This document shows, one piece after another, positions 42,404-51,414 of a stretch of DNA of 64,000 nt. A program made the position numbers and the translations under genes. A model generated the notes under the pieces. That model ran no database searches. It was given only the letters and a program-made list of their open reading frames with translations, and was not told the origin of the DNA. Source of the DNA: Bacteroidota bacterium (lineage in GTDB: Bacteria > Bacteroidota > Bacteroidia > Chitinophagales > Chitinophagaceae); contig JAEWJK010000011.1 of the NCBI GenBank assembly GCA_023386555.1, positions 83,271 to 147,270 on the forward strand, in the 5' to 3' direction. Position 1 is the first letter of the stretch; each line of letters begins with the position of its first letter.

Positions 42404-42685
42404 TTGAAACGACTGATAACGATATTACTCCTATTAGCTATGATGTCACAAGGTTTCTTTCATTTTCAAATGCTCCATGTGGAATATAGCTTTTGCATAG
42501 ATGCTGGAGAAACAACTGAAGTTGAAAAAGAAAAAAAGAAAGATGATAAGGTATTTCACTCAAGCAGTCGAAATAAAGGAGTTATTGTAAAAGCAAATAG
42601 TTTTCCATTTACTGATACACATCTACATTCTCATCCGGTAATGGACAATCTTACCCCTCCTCCCAATATGTTGATCTTTTGCTAG
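42404..42685 (+). CDS. Small secreted or membrane-anchored protein of unknown function
   Basis: 93 residues. The only start that gives an intact signal-like N-terminus (KRLITILLLLAMMSQ) is the TTG at 42404; an ATG at residue 13 would cut into it. The mature part has two cysteines (one at the very end, IFC), a Lys/Glu-rich run (VEKEKKKDDK) and a His-rich stretch (DTHLHSHPVMDN). I do not recognise a family. It lies 40 nt before the ABC exporter gene, so it is probably in the same operon and could be an accessory factor, metal binder or the exported substrate (inference). Confidence 0.5.
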   Translation: MKRLITILLLLAMMSQGFFHFQMLHVEYSFCIDAGETTEVEKEKKKDDKVFHSSSRNKGVIVKANSFPFTDTHLHSHPVMDNLTPPPNMLIFC

Positions 42686-42725
42686 TTCTCTTTACTATTT
42701 TTTTCTACAAAATCCTCTTACTTAT

Positions 42726-44348
42726 ATGACATCAAATGTCAATCCTGTTAAAAGGCTCTGGAGCCTTGTGCAGGAAAAAAGATCAGATATCACTGCCATC
42801 TATTTCTTTGCATTACTCAGCGGTTTAATTCAGTTATCACTTCCACTTGGCATACAAGCCATCATTGGGTTTGTGATTGGCGGAACACTTTCCGCTTCTC
42901 TAGTTGTTTTACTTTCCATACTCATTGTTGCTGTATTCTTAACAGGTGTACTGCGTGTAAACCAGATGAGAGTAATTGAAAAAGTTCAACAAAGACTTTT
43001 TGTGAAATATTCATTTCAATTCGTAAATCACATTCCAAGACTTGACTTAAAAAAAGTAGATAGCTTTTATTTACCGGAATTAGTTAATCGATTTTTTGAT
43101 ACAATCGTTTTGCAAAAAGGATTCTCGAAACTGTTGTTGGAATTACCAACAGCAGCTACCCAAATTGTATTAGGGTTGATGGTATTGTCATTCTATCACC
43201 CTTTCTTCATTTTCTTTGGAATACTACTTATTTTATTATTATGGCTTATTCTTCATACCACCGGTCATCGTGGTTTAGATAGCAGTTTACAGGAAAGTGC
43301 CAACAAATATAAAGTTGCAGGATGGCTGGAAGAAATGGCAAGAATGGTAAAGACTTTTAAATTCTCCGAAAGTGAATTGCACTATAAGAAAGCTGATGAA
43401 AGAACTATCAATTACCTCACTGCCAGAACAAATCATTTTAAGGTGCTAGAACTTCAATACAAAGTATTGATTGCATTTAAAGTGTTCATCACTGCAGCAA
43501 TGCTTATAGGAGGAGTAATACTTTTAGTTGAAGAGCAAATTAATATTGGTCAGTTTGTTGCGGCAGAAATTATCATTATTGCAATTATTGCATCAGTAGA
43601 AAAAATCATCATCAACCTCGAAAGTGTTTATGATGTAATGACAGCTATTGAAAAGATCAATAAATTATTAGATAAGCCAACCGAAAGAACAGGTAATTAC
43701 AAATTACAAACTTCAGCCATTAATATTACTGCTAAAGATTTATCATTTGAATTTGAACCAGGAAGAAAAATAATCAGCAATGTAAATTTTTCTATTGAAG
43801 CAGGAGACAAAGTTTGCATCAGTGGAAGTACAGGATCAGGCAAGTCTACGCTTTTACAACTGATTAGCGGAGTGTATAAAGATTATAACGGGTCATTATG
43901 CATCAATAGCATTCCAGTAGGAAATTATGAACTATCATCATTAAGAAGCAGAACAGGGATGCTTTTTATACAGGAAAATATTTTCCAGGGAACATTATTA
44001 GAGAACCTGACATTGGATCGCAACAATATTGACGAGCACTATCTTTATTATTTATGTGAACAGACCGGCCTTCTCTCATTTCTTGAATCACTTCCGGAAG
44101 GCTTTGATACAGAACTTGACCCAACTGGTAAACGACTACCAAGAACGGTTATTCAACAAATCTTGATCATTCGTGCATTAGCACACAAGCCTGACTTACT
44201 TATAATGGAAAATCCATTATTTGGAATTAAACATCCTCACATTAATAGTGTAAAAAAGTTACTGCTTGATTCACCTGCCACTTTGATTGTATCAACAAAT
44301 GGAGATGAATTTATCCAGGATTGTAATAAGATAATTGATCTCAATTAA
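42726..44348 (+). CDS. ABC exporter-type protein with non-canonical ATPase motifs
   Basis: 540 residues: an N-terminal six-helix exporter domain (about 20-310) fused to an ATPase domain (about 330-540), with no C39 peptidase domain in front. Walker A is intact (SGSTGSGKST, about 366-375) and the Q-loop (LFIQENIFQG) is present. The signature block is GKRLPRT (about 468-474) instead of LSGGQ, Walker B ends in LLIMEN (Glu495-Asn496) instead of LLxLDE, and the H-loop histidine is Asn525 (STNGDE). It likely forms the inner-membrane part of a type I-like export system with the next two genes. Whether it hydrolyses ATP normally is open. Confidence 0.8.
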   Translation: MTSNVNPVKRLWSLVQEKRSDITAIYFFALLSGLIQLSLPLGIQAIIGFVIGGTLSASLVVLLSILIVAVFLTGVLRVNQMRVIEKVQQRLFVKYSFQFVNHIPRLDLKKVDSFYLPELVNRFFDTIVLQKGFSKLLLELPTAATQIVLGLMVLSFYHPFFIFFGILLILLLWLILHTTGHRGLDSSLQESANKYKVAGWLEEMARMVKTFKFSESELHYKKADERTINYLTARTNHFKVLELQYKVLIAFKVFITAAMLIGGVILLVEEQINIGQFVAAEIIIIAIIASVEKIIINLESVYDVMTAIEKINKLLDKPTERTGNYKLQTSAINITAKDLSFEFEPGRKIISNVNFSIEAGDKVCISGSTGSGKSTLLQLISGVYKDYNGSLCINSIPVGNYELSSLRSRTGMLFIQENIFQGTLLENLTLDRNNIDEHYLYYLCEQTGLLSFLESLPEGFDTELDPTGKRLPRTVIQQILIIRALAHKPDLLIMENPLFGIKHPHINSVKKLLLDSPATLIVSTNGDEFIQDCNKIIDLN

Positions 44349-44358
44349 AATGTAAACA

Positions 44359-45660
44359 ATGGAAAGGTTCAAATCGTATCAATATATATTCCGACAAAAT
44401 AAAAAAAGTACCGTTCGAAAATGGTCATTCATTTTGTTAGTATTTCTATTTACCATAATGTTTGTTCCCTGGACACAAAACATCAGGGCAAAAGGAAAGG
44501 TTACAACACTTAAGCAAGAACAAAGACCTCAACAGATAAACACTATCATCGGTGGAAGAGTAGAAAAATGGTTTGTGATGGAAGGAGATTATGTAAAAAA
44601 AGGAGATACGATCATACAGCTTTCAGAAATCAAAGCAGACTATCTTGATCCGAATCTTCTGCAGAGAACAGATGAACAGATCTCAGCAAAACAATCGTCC
44701 ATACAATACTATAAAAGCAAAGTTCTCGCAACAGAAAACCAAATCGGGGCATTAAAAGCAACACTTACCGCTAAGCTGAATCAAATACAAACAAAACTTC
44801 TGCAGATAGATGTGAAAATAAAATCTGACAGTGCTGAAATGATTGCTGCAACCAATGATTTGAAAATTGCAAATGATCAATTCAATCGTCAAAAATCAAT
44901 GCATGAAATGGGCCTGGTTTCTCTCACTCAATTGGAATCAAGAAACCAGGTTTTACAATCGGCCACAGCCAAAAAAATTATTGCTGAGAATAAGTATCTC
45001 GCTTCGCAACAAGAAAGAAATATTACTCGTATAGAACTTAGTGCCACACAGCAGGAATATGCAGAGAAACTATCGAAAGCTGAAGGAGACAGGTTTGGTT
45101 CATTGTCTTTGGTTGAAGGTGGCAAAGGTGAAATAGCAAAACTCCAGAATCAATTTGCCTCTTATTCTATTCGTAATGGAATGTACTATGTTTTGGCCCC
45201 ACAAAGTGGACAGATAGTAAAAGCAAGAACTTCCGGTATTGGCGAAGTAGTGAAGGAAGGTGATATGCTGGTGAACATTGTTCCGGATGAAGTTGATTAT
45301 GCTGTTGAGTTATATGTTAGGCCTGTAGATCTTCCATTAGTATCACCAGGACAACAAGTTAGATTTTTATTTGATGGATTTCCTGCAATTGTTTTTAGTG
45401 GATGGCCTAACACTTCTTATGGCACTTATGCCGGAATTGTTTCTGCAGTTGAAAGTGATGTGAGTGAAAATGGAAAATTTAAAATACTGATCAAAGAAGA
45501 TTCTGCGTATCGCAAATGGCCGAAAGAATTGAAAATCGGAACTGGTGCAAATGGAATTGCTCTTCTAGAAGATGTACCTGTATGGTATGAATTATGGCGA
45601 AACATAAATTCCTTTCCACCTGATTACTATGAACCCATTAAAACAAAGAAAGAAAAGTGA
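44359..45660 (+). CDS. HlyD family membrane fusion protein
   Basis: 433 residues: short cytosolic start, one membrane segment (about 22-40), a lipoyl-like half (GGRVEKWFVMEGDYVKKGDTIIQLSEI, about 64-90), a long coiled-coil hairpin (about 105-255) and the second lipoyl half with VLAPQSGQIVKARTSGIGEVVKEGD (about 275-300). It should bridge the ABC protein and the outer-membrane TolC protein across the periplasm. It starts 10 nt after the ABC gene and overlaps tolC by four bases, so the three are one translational unit. Confidence 0.9.
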   Translation: MERFKSYQYIFRQNKKSTVRKWSFILLVFLFTIMFVPWTQNIRAKGKVTTLKQEQRPQQINTIIGGRVEKWFVMEGDYVKKGDTIIQLSEIKADYLDPNLLQRTDEQISAKQSSIQYYKSKVLATENQIGALKATLTAKLNQIQTKLLQIDVKIKSDSAEMIAATNDLKIANDQFNRQKSMHEMGLVSLTQLESRNQVLQSATAKKIIAENKYLASQQERNITRIELSATQQEYAEKLSKAEGDRFGSLSLVEGGKGEIAKLQNQFASYSIRNGMYYVLAPQSGQIVKARTSGIGEVVKEGDMLVNIVPDEVDYAVELYVRPVDLPLVSPGQQVRFLFDGFPAIVFSGWPNTSYGTYAGIVSAVESDVSENGKFKILIKEDSAYRKWPKELKIGTGANGIALLEDVPVWYELWRNINSFPPDYYEPIKTKKEK

Positions 45661-47027
45661 AACCTGTATTGATAATAGTATTACTATTCTTCATAAAATA
45701 CTCCAGTGCACAATCTAAAACTTTGACAGAAAGTGAATTTATTGCTATTGTAAAAAAATATCATCCTGTAGTAAAGTTGTCGGATAATAATATCAGAATA
45801 GCCAAATGGGATATAATTTCAGCAAAAGGTGCATTCGACCCTCAATGGCAATCGGAAAGATTTGGAAAAGCTTTTGATGGAACTAAATATTACGATCAAA
45901 CATCACATGAAATCAAAATCCCAACATGGTATGGCATTGATATTTATGCAGGGCAGGAAACGATAAATGGAGACAGAACGAATCCGCAAGAAACTAAAGG
46001 TTCATTAACATATTATGGTATTTCCGTTTCACCAATCCAAAACCTGGTAATGGACAAACGAAGAGCTGCACTGCTTTTAGCGAAAAATTATTTTCAGTTA
46101 TCAGCAGTAGAACAGCAAATTGCTATAAATGATTTGCTTAAAGAAGCTTTGGAAACATATTGGAACTGGTGGGAACAATTTCATATTTATGAACTTATGA
46201 ACAAAGGCCTTGCGAATGCCGAAAAAAGACTCGAATTTGTTAAGTCTGCATCACAACTTGGAGAACGTCCTGCCATTGATACCTTAGAAGCCTTTACACA
46301 GGTTCAATACTTTACTATTAAAGTATCAGAAGCTTTCACTGAACTATTCAAAACACAGATCATCCTTTCGAGTTTTTTATGGACAGATAATCTATCTACT
46401 GTCACTATTTCATCGGATGTTATTCCGGAAAATATTTCAACCGCTTCTCCTGTTATTTTGGATGATGTTTTAAATAATACCACGAACCATCCTGAATTGA
46501 TGCAGTATAATTACAAACTAAATGGCTTAACTATCGAACGAAGACTCAAGTTTCAGCTTTTACTTCCAGAGGTAAAATTTAAATATAATCAGCCCGGTAG
46601 AAGTTTTTCAAAACTCTTTAATGAAGCATGGTTTATTAATAATTACAACTACGGTATTTCCATTTCAATGCCTTTGCGTTTATCTGAAGGCCGTTCTGAA
46701 TATGCTAAGACCAAACTCAAAATTCAGAATGCACAGGTTGAACAAAAAAACATGCTTGTTCAGTTGCAGGTTAATGTAAAACAGCATTTTAATCAATGGC
46801 AACAATTAAACGCCCAGGTATCAACACAAGAACAGCTTGTGAAAAATTATTTTAGCTTACAACAAGGTGAGGAAATAAAATTCATAAACGGAGAAAGCAA
46901 CCTTTTCCTGACTAACGCCAGAGAACTAAAATTCATAGAATCGGAGCAAAAGCTAATTGAGCTTAGGTCTAAGAAACAACAGGCGTATGTAAAACTTTAT
47001 TGGTCAGCAGGATTGTTAACACGATAA
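45657..47027 (+). CDS. TolC family outer membrane protein
   Basis: 456 residues with a signal peptide (VLIIVLLFFIKYSSAQ). The rest has the two-fold repeated helical pattern of the outer membrane efflux protein family, for example DLLKEALETYWNWWEQF and EQKNMLVQLQVNVKQHFNQWQQL. It should form the outer-membrane duct for the ABC/HlyD pair. The start is GTG within a GTGA overlap with hlyD, giving an intact signal peptide. The gene converges with a lipoprotein gene. Confidence 0.88.
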   Translation: MKPVLIIVLLFFIKYSSAQSKTLTESEFIAIVKKYHPVVKLSDNNIRIAKWDIISAKGAFDPQWQSERFGKAFDGTKYYDQTSHEIKIPTWYGIDIYAGQETINGDRTNPQETKGSLTYYGISVSPIQNLVMDKRRAALLLAKNYFQLSAVEQQIAINDLLKEALETYWNWWEQFHIYELMNKGLANAEKRLEFVKSASQLGERPAIDTLEAFTQVQYFTIKVSEAFTELFKTQIILSSFLWTDNLSTVTISSDVIPENISTASPVILDDVLNNTTNHPELMQYNYKLNGLTIERRLKFQLLLPEVKFKYNQPGRSFSKLFNEAWFINNYNYGISISMPLRLSEGRSEYAKTKLKIQNAQVEQKNMLVQLQVNVKQHFNQWQQLNAQVSTQEQLVKNYFSLQQGEEIKFINGESNLFLTNARELKFIESEQKLIELRSKKQQAYVKLYWSAGLLTR

Positions 47028-47044
47028 TTGATTTTTTAATTGAT

Positions 47045-47527
47045 TTAATTATCTATAATAATCGTATGCTGTATACTTCTTGCAAATACATTATTGTTAG
47101 CATCAAGAATATTAAATATAATACCATTAGTTGTTGTTAACTCTTTGAATATTGCATCACTGTTATTTTGTAATACTTTTATTGGAAAGGTGTTGCACTT
47201 ACCTGTGTTGCCACTTACATCTGTGCAATGAGCATAGACAGTGGTTCCGGCTGAAGTAGTTAATGTAATATTTGCTTTCATGTTCTCACCTGCTCTGTAA
47301 TAGCCACTGTCCATACTAATTCTTGCTTGGGCTCTACCCTTCATGTTATCAATATACAATGAACCAACCTGGTGATTATGTACATCTACCAAACTTAAAA
47401 CCACCGTTTCGGATGGTCCTTGAATTTCTTCATTTGGTTTTGCTGCCGTTTTTGAACAGGCATTTAAAAGAATTATTGCAAGCAGCAACACCAGTGTTGA
47501 GCGGATAATTGTATTTGGCTTTTCCAT
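47045..47527 (-). CDS. Lipoprotein of unknown function
   Basis: 160 residues with a lipoprotein signal ending at LLNAC (Cys near 24). The mature part is beta-rich with two cysteines (HCTDVSGNTGKC) that could form a disulfide, and looks like a small Ig-like or lipocalin-like domain, but I recognise no family. Convergent with tolC with 17 nt between; it may be unrelated to the export operon. Confidence 0.65.
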   Translation of the reverse strand: MEKPNTIIRSTLVLLLAIILLNACSKTAAKPNEEIQGPSETVVLSLVDVHNHQVGSLYIDNMKGRAQARISMDSGYYRAGENMKANITLTTSAGTTVYAHCTDVSGNTGKCNTFPIKVLQNNSDAIFKELTTTNGIIFNILDANNNVFARSIQHTIIIDN

Positions 47528-47589
47528 GCATCATCATTTTCGTCTACAAATCCTTTACTATATAGCAGTGCCAAAAACAATACCAGCAC

Positions 47590-47612
47590 AAAAAAGCCGG
47601 CATGAACCGGCT
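47590..47612 (-). terminator. Terminator of the beta-barrel gene
   Basis: Minus strand AGCCGG/CCGGCT (6-bp stem, 6-nt loop) followed by TTTTTTG. Confidence 0.75.
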
Positions 47613-47628
47613 AACAATATTTATGGAC

Positions 47629-48294
47629 CTATTTGTTTAACCGCCAACCAAATGTAATTCCCAGGTTGCCAACGCTTGTATTGTTTAAACTACTTTGAAA
47701 ACCAAAAGAGTTAGATTTTGAAGTTGTTGTGTTATTCATTACAGTTGTTTTAGAATCCTGATGGATGTATGACAAGGCGAGAATGTTATTAAAGTTAAGG
47801 TTCATAAAAAACCGGTCTGTGAGTTTATAACCAATGCCAGGTGTAAGGTAAGCTCTAACGCCATATATTTTATTTTCAGTAGTTGTTACTGTAGATACAG
47901 ATGTTGTCACGTTTTTACCAGAGCCATAAGTAAAAGAAGCCCCTGGCTCAAGCAAAAAATAGAAATTATTACCTAGGCTATAATATCGGTGAGCAAAAAT
48001 ACCAGCACCGATAGTGTACTGCTTTGCTTCTTGGAGACTAATTCCAAAAGTTGTGTTACTCTTTGAATAACCGGATATGAACCTGAAGCCGGTTGCTTTT
48101 TTGTCTGTATTGAATTTAATAAAGGCTGGAGAGAATTCAAATCCAAAACTTTTGATATCTGGACTTGATGGAGAAGTGGTCTTATCACTATTTAAGCTAA
48201 CTGATCCGGTTAAATACGTTTCTCCTGCTTTAAATTGTGCATTGATGGCTGACACTGCTAATGTTGCAAATACAAAAAAGGTGAATTTCTTCAT
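47629..48294 (-). CDS. Outer membrane beta-barrel protein
   Basis: 221 residues with a signal peptide (KKFTFFVFATLAVSAINAQ) and then alternating beta strands typical of OmpA/OmpW-like eight-stranded barrels, ending in an aromatic-poor FGWRLNK strand. Probably a small outer-membrane porin-like protein of unknown role. Single gene with its own terminator. Confidence 0.75.
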   Translation of the reverse strand: MKKFTFFVFATLAVSAINAQFKAGETYLTGSVSLNSDKTTSPSSPDIKSFGFEFSPAFIKFNTDKKATGFRFISGYSKSNTTFGISLQEAKQYTIGAGIFAHRYYSLGNNFYFLLEPGASFTYGSGKNVTTSVSTVTTTENKIYGVRAYLTPGIGYKLTDRFFMNLNFNNILALSYIHQDSKTTVMNNTTTSKSNSFGFQSSLNNTSVGNLGITFGWRLNK

Positions 48295-48425
48295 AAGTGT
48301 TTGTTTTTAAATGCAAAAAAGCCAAAAACCTTCACTTAGCTGCAATAAGATGTTCCTATTAACAAATGTTTGGAAAACGCTAGAAAATAATCATTTAAAC
48401 TGCAATTGATGCTCATAGATTTGCT

Positions 48426-48445
48426 GTACAAGAGTGCGACGCAAC
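48426..48445 (+). repeat. Dispersed repeat, type-2 core, exact copy
   Basis: Plus strand reads GTACAAGAGTGCGACGCAAC, same as at 9883-9902 on the minus strand. It sits in the loop of an imperfect inverted repeat. Confidence 0.85.
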
Positions 48446-48528
48446 GATGCTCAATTGAAATGCTGCAGTTGAGACCGCAAAATACCCTTAAAATATCTCT
48501 AAAATGCCTGATTGTTAGGCATAAAGCA

Positions 48529-48536
48529 TACTTTTG
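48529..48536 (+). promoter_or_regulatory. -7 element of rpsA
   Basis: TACTTTTG fits TAnnTTTG; a TTG at 48512-48514 is closer (14 nt) than the usual 19, so the -33 box is uncertain. 32 nt before the rpsA ATG. Confidence 0.55.
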
Positions 48537-48568
48537 CTGCCCCGAATTAAAAACCTCGGGATTATATC

Positions 48569-50524
48569 ATGTCTGAAAACAATATTGTAAACCCAAACGC
48601 TGAAGCACAGGAGTCACCGGTTTCTAATGAAACTCTGGAGACTACAGCGTCAACAACTGAGTCTACACCTGTAGTAGCACAGCAGCCTGTTGCTGAAACA
48701 ATCGCAACGGCTCATGATGATTTCGACTGGAGCATCGACAAACGTAATGTTAGTCATTATGCGAAAGATGAAAGAGAGCGTTATGATAACGTGTACGACA
48801 AAACTTTCGTTCAGATTAACGATGGTGAAATTGTAAACGGGTTAGTAGTTGCTCTTACAAAAACTGATGTGGTAGTAAACATTGGTTTTAAAAGTGATGG
48901 TTTGATCTCTGCCAACGAATTCAGGGATATGCAAGGTCTTAAGATCGGCGATACCGTTGAAGTAATGGTAGTTGAGAAAGAAGACAGGGAAGGTCACTTA
49001 AACCTGAGCCGTAAATCTGCAAGGATCTTCAGAGCCTGGGAAAGAATCGTTGAGGTGCACAAAACTGGTGAGGTTATCACTGGTACTGTTACCAGCAAAA
49101 CGAAAGGTGGTCTTATCGTTGACGTATTTGGTATGGAAACATTCTTACCAGGTTCTCAGATCGACGTTAAACCGGTTACTGATTACGATCAGTTTGTTGG
49201 TAAAACAATGGAATTTAAAGTTGTTAAGATCAACGAAGCTATCAAGAATGCTGTAGTATCTCACAAGGCACTTATCGAAAGCGATATCGAAGCTCAAAGA
49301 GCAGAGATCATGAGCAAACTCGAGAAAGGCCAGGTGTTAGAAGGAACTGTAAAGAACATTACAGACTTCGGTGCTTTTATGGATCTTGGTGGATTAGATG
49401 GTTTGTTATACATCACAGATATCTCTTGGGGCAGAATCAATCACCCTTCAGAAGTGGTGAAGATGGATCAGAAGCTACAGGTTGTTGTATTAGATTTCGA
49501 CGACGACAAAAAACGTATCAGCCTTGGCTTGAAACAACTTACTCCACATCCTTGGGATGTGTTGCCTGAAACAATCGTTGAAGGTGAAGTTGTGAAAGGT
49601 AAAGTGGTGAATATTGAAGATTACGGTGCTTTCTTAGAAATTCTTCCGGGTGTTGAAGGTTTGGTACACGTAAGTGAAATTACATGGGCTAATACTCCAA
49701 TCAATGCGAAAGAATTTTTCAAACTTGGTGATGAGCATTCAGCGAAAGTGGTAACACTTGATAAGGATGCAAGAAAAATGAGTCTTTCTATCAAACAAAT
49801 GACAGAAGATCCATGGAGCACAATTGAAAACAAATTCCCTGAGAACAGCAAGCACAAAGGTTTAGTGAAAAACATCACTCCTTATGGTGTATTTGTTGAA
49901 CTTGAGCCGGGAATTGGTGGAATGATCCACATCAGCGATTTAAGCTGGTTAAAGCGTTTCAATCACCCATCTGAGTACACAAAAGTTGGTGAGCATATCG
50001 ACATCATCATCTTAAGCATTGATAAGGAAAACAGGAAATTACAGCTTGGTCACAAGCAACTTGAAGAAGATCCTTGGAATGCATTGGAAGATACATTTGC
50101 TATCGGATCACTTCATGAAGGAACTGTTACAAGAAGAGACGACAAAGGTGCTTTAGTACAGTTGCCTTATGGCCTTGAAGGTTTTGCACCTGCAAGACAT
50201 TTAGGTAAAGAAGATGGAAAAGTAATCGCTGCTGATGAAACTGCACAGTTCATGGTGATTGAGTTCGATCGTAACGAAAAACGTATCGTACTTAGTCATG
50301 CAAGAATCTGGGAGCAGCAAAAAGCAGAAGAGAAAGAAGTAGCTAAGAAAGAAGCAAGAGCTGAAGCTGATTCTACAAGAAAAGCTGTTAAGAACATCCA
50401 GAGCAAAGTTGAAAAAACAACTTTAGGAGACCTGGGTGCTTTGGCTGAATTGAAAGAGAAGTTGAAGGCTGGTGAGAAAGGAGATGCAGCTGCTGAAACT
50501 TCATCTACTCCTACTGAAGAGTAA
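48569..50524 (+). CDS. rpsA: 30S ribosomal protein S1
   Basis: 651 residues with a Thr/Glu-rich N-terminal extension (about 1-60), then six S1 RNA-binding domains; GTVKNITDFGAFMDLGGLDGLLYITDISWGRINHPSE, with its repeat relatives, marks the central ones. S1 holds mRNA on the ribosome, which in Bacteroidota replaces much of the Shine-Dalgarno role. The C-terminus is Lys/Ala/Glu-rich. Strong terminator follows. Start ATG at 48569. Confidence 0.95.
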   Translation: MSENNIVNPNAEAQESPVSNETLETTASTTESTPVVAQQPVAETIATAHDDFDWSIDKRNVSHYAKDERERYDNVYDKTFVQINDGEIVNGLVVALTKTDVVVNIGFKSDGLISANEFRDMQGLKIGDTVEVMVVEKEDREGHLNLSRKSARIFRAWERIVEVHKTGEVITGTVTSKTKGGLIVDVFGMETFLPGSQIDVKPVTDYDQFVGKTMEFKVVKINEAIKNAVVSHKALIESDIEAQRAEIMSKLEKGQVLEGTVKNITDFGAFMDLGGLDGLLYITDISWGRINHPSEVVKMDQKLQVVVLDFDDDKKRISLGLKQLTPHPWDVLPETIVEGEVVKGKVVNIEDYGAFLEILPGVEGLVHVSEITWANTPINAKEFFKLGDEHSAKVVTLDKDARKMSLSIKQMTEDPWSTIENKFPENSKHKGLVKNITPYGVFVELEPGIGGMIHISDLSWLKRFNHPSEYTKVGEHIDIIILSIDKENRKLQLGHKQLEEDPWNALEDTFAIGSLHEGTVTRRDDKGALVQLPYGLEGFAPARHLGKEDGKVIAADETAQFMVIEFDRNEKRIVLSHARIWEQQKAEEKEVAKKEARAEADSTRKAVKNIQSKVEKTTLGDLGALAELKEKLKAGEKGDAAAETSSTPTEE

Positions 50525-50545
50525 TCTTAAGTGGAATAATAAATA

Positions 50546-50577
50546 AAATCCCTTCAAGCAATTGAGGGGATTTTTTT
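50546..50577 (+). terminator. Strong intrinsic terminator of rpsA
   Basis: AAATCCCTTCAA and TTGAGGGGATTT form a 12-bp stem (one GU) with a GCAA loop and four more T. Confidence 0.9.
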
Positions 50578-50658
50578 ATGAATAGTACATATAATTAAGA
50601 TGATTATGATAACATCTCATCTTAACCGATCTTAATCATTATAAGAATCAGCGTTCTG

Positions 50659-51318
50659 TTATCGTAAAAGATTAAAGTGCAACTCTCCAAAATTCTGCAA
50701 CGAAGAAAGTTTCAGATCAGCAGCACCCCAGCGTTCATCTTTTAATTGTGCATGATGTGGCACTACAACACATTTCATCTTTGCAGCTTTTGCAGCGATC
50801 ATTCCGTTAAATGAATCTTCGAAACAGATACATTCAGAAGGATCAACATTCAAGGCTTCAGCACAATTCAAATACACCTGTGGATGTGGCTTGCCATAAG
50901 GAAGATCTTCTGCCGAAGCAACAGCATCTAAAAACTTACTAATGCCCGACATTTCAACAACAAGTTCAATCAACTCTAATGGTGAAGATGATGCCAGACC
51001 AATTTTGAATTTCTTGCGAATAAAAAAATCAATGATGTGATCTACTCCCGGCATCATTGAAGATTTGTGCCTCACTTTATCGATCACAATCTCAACAATC
51101 TTTTTCTCTGCACGACTTAATTCTTCATTGCCGATTTTAAAATGCCGAAACCACCATTGAACAAATTCTCTTGTTCGTAACCCGGTAGTTGTTACGTATT
51201 GTTCATGCGTTAAACTAACGCCATATGTTTTGAAAACTTCATCTGCTGCTTCTGCCCATAATGGCTCACTGTCTATTAATAAACCATCCATATCAAATAT
51301 CACGGATCTTAATTGCAT
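50659..51318 (-). CDS. HAD family phosphatase, HxpB/beta-phosphoglucomutase-like
   Basis: 219 residues. HAD motifs: FDMDGLLIDSEPLW (nucleophile Asp9, Asp11), LASSSP (motif II, near 110), KPHP (motif III Lys near 143) and CFEDSFNGMIAAKAA (motif IV, acidic pair near 160). Similar to hexitol/2-deoxyglucose-6-phosphate phosphatases and beta-phosphoglucomutases; the cap domain suggests small sugar phosphates. Its ATG lies 2 nt after the T-run of a terminator hairpin belonging to the upstream transcript, and a -7 element sits inside that hairpin. Confidence 0.85.
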   Translation of the reverse strand: MQLRSVIFDMDGLLIDSEPLWAEAADEVFKTYGVSLTHEQYVTTTGLRTREFVQWWFRHFKIGNEELSRAEKKIVEIVIDKVRHKSSMMPGVDHIIDFFIRKKFKIGLASSSPLELIELVVEMSGISKFLDAVASAEDLPYGKPHPQVYLNCAEALNVDPSECICFEDSFNGMIAAKAAKMKCVVVPHHAQLKDERWGAADLKLSSLQNFGELHFNLLR

Positions 51319-51320
51319 AT

Positions 51321-51374
51321 AAAAAAACCTTGCTTAAAGGCTGCAAAGATATTATCGCAGGTTAAGCAAGGTTT
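51321..51374 (-). terminator. Terminator hairpin abutting the HAD gene start
   Basis: Minus strand AAACCTTGCTTAA (51362-51374) pairs with TTAAGCAAGGTTT (51325-51337), extended by CTGC/GCAG, then seven T. The run ends 2 nt before the ATG of the HAD gene. Confidence 0.75.
51344..51351 (-). promoter_or_regulatory. -7 element inside the terminator loop, HAD gene
   Basis: Minus strand TATCTTTG fits TAnnTTTG, 25 nt before the start codon; a transcript from here would carry only the right arm of the hairpin. A TTG in the left arm is 15 nt upstream. Confidence 0.5.
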
Positions 51375-51414
51375 ATATTTTTTGAGACCAGCTTTATTAA
51401 CTTTTGAAAACTTC

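Larger units (their letters stand above)
48295..48568. other. rpsA upstream region
   Basis: Holds the type-2 dispersed repeat (48426-48445) flanked by an imperfect inverted repeat (AACTGCAATTGA at 48398-48409; TCAATTG...TGCAGTT at 48451-48470), and the rpsA promoter element at 48529-48536. Nothing coding. Confidence 0.55.

Noticed and set aside
42726..44348. Bacteriocin exporter with C39 leader peptidase
   Set aside because: The protein begins directly with membrane helices; no N-terminal peptidase domain and no double-glycine leader peptide gene seen.
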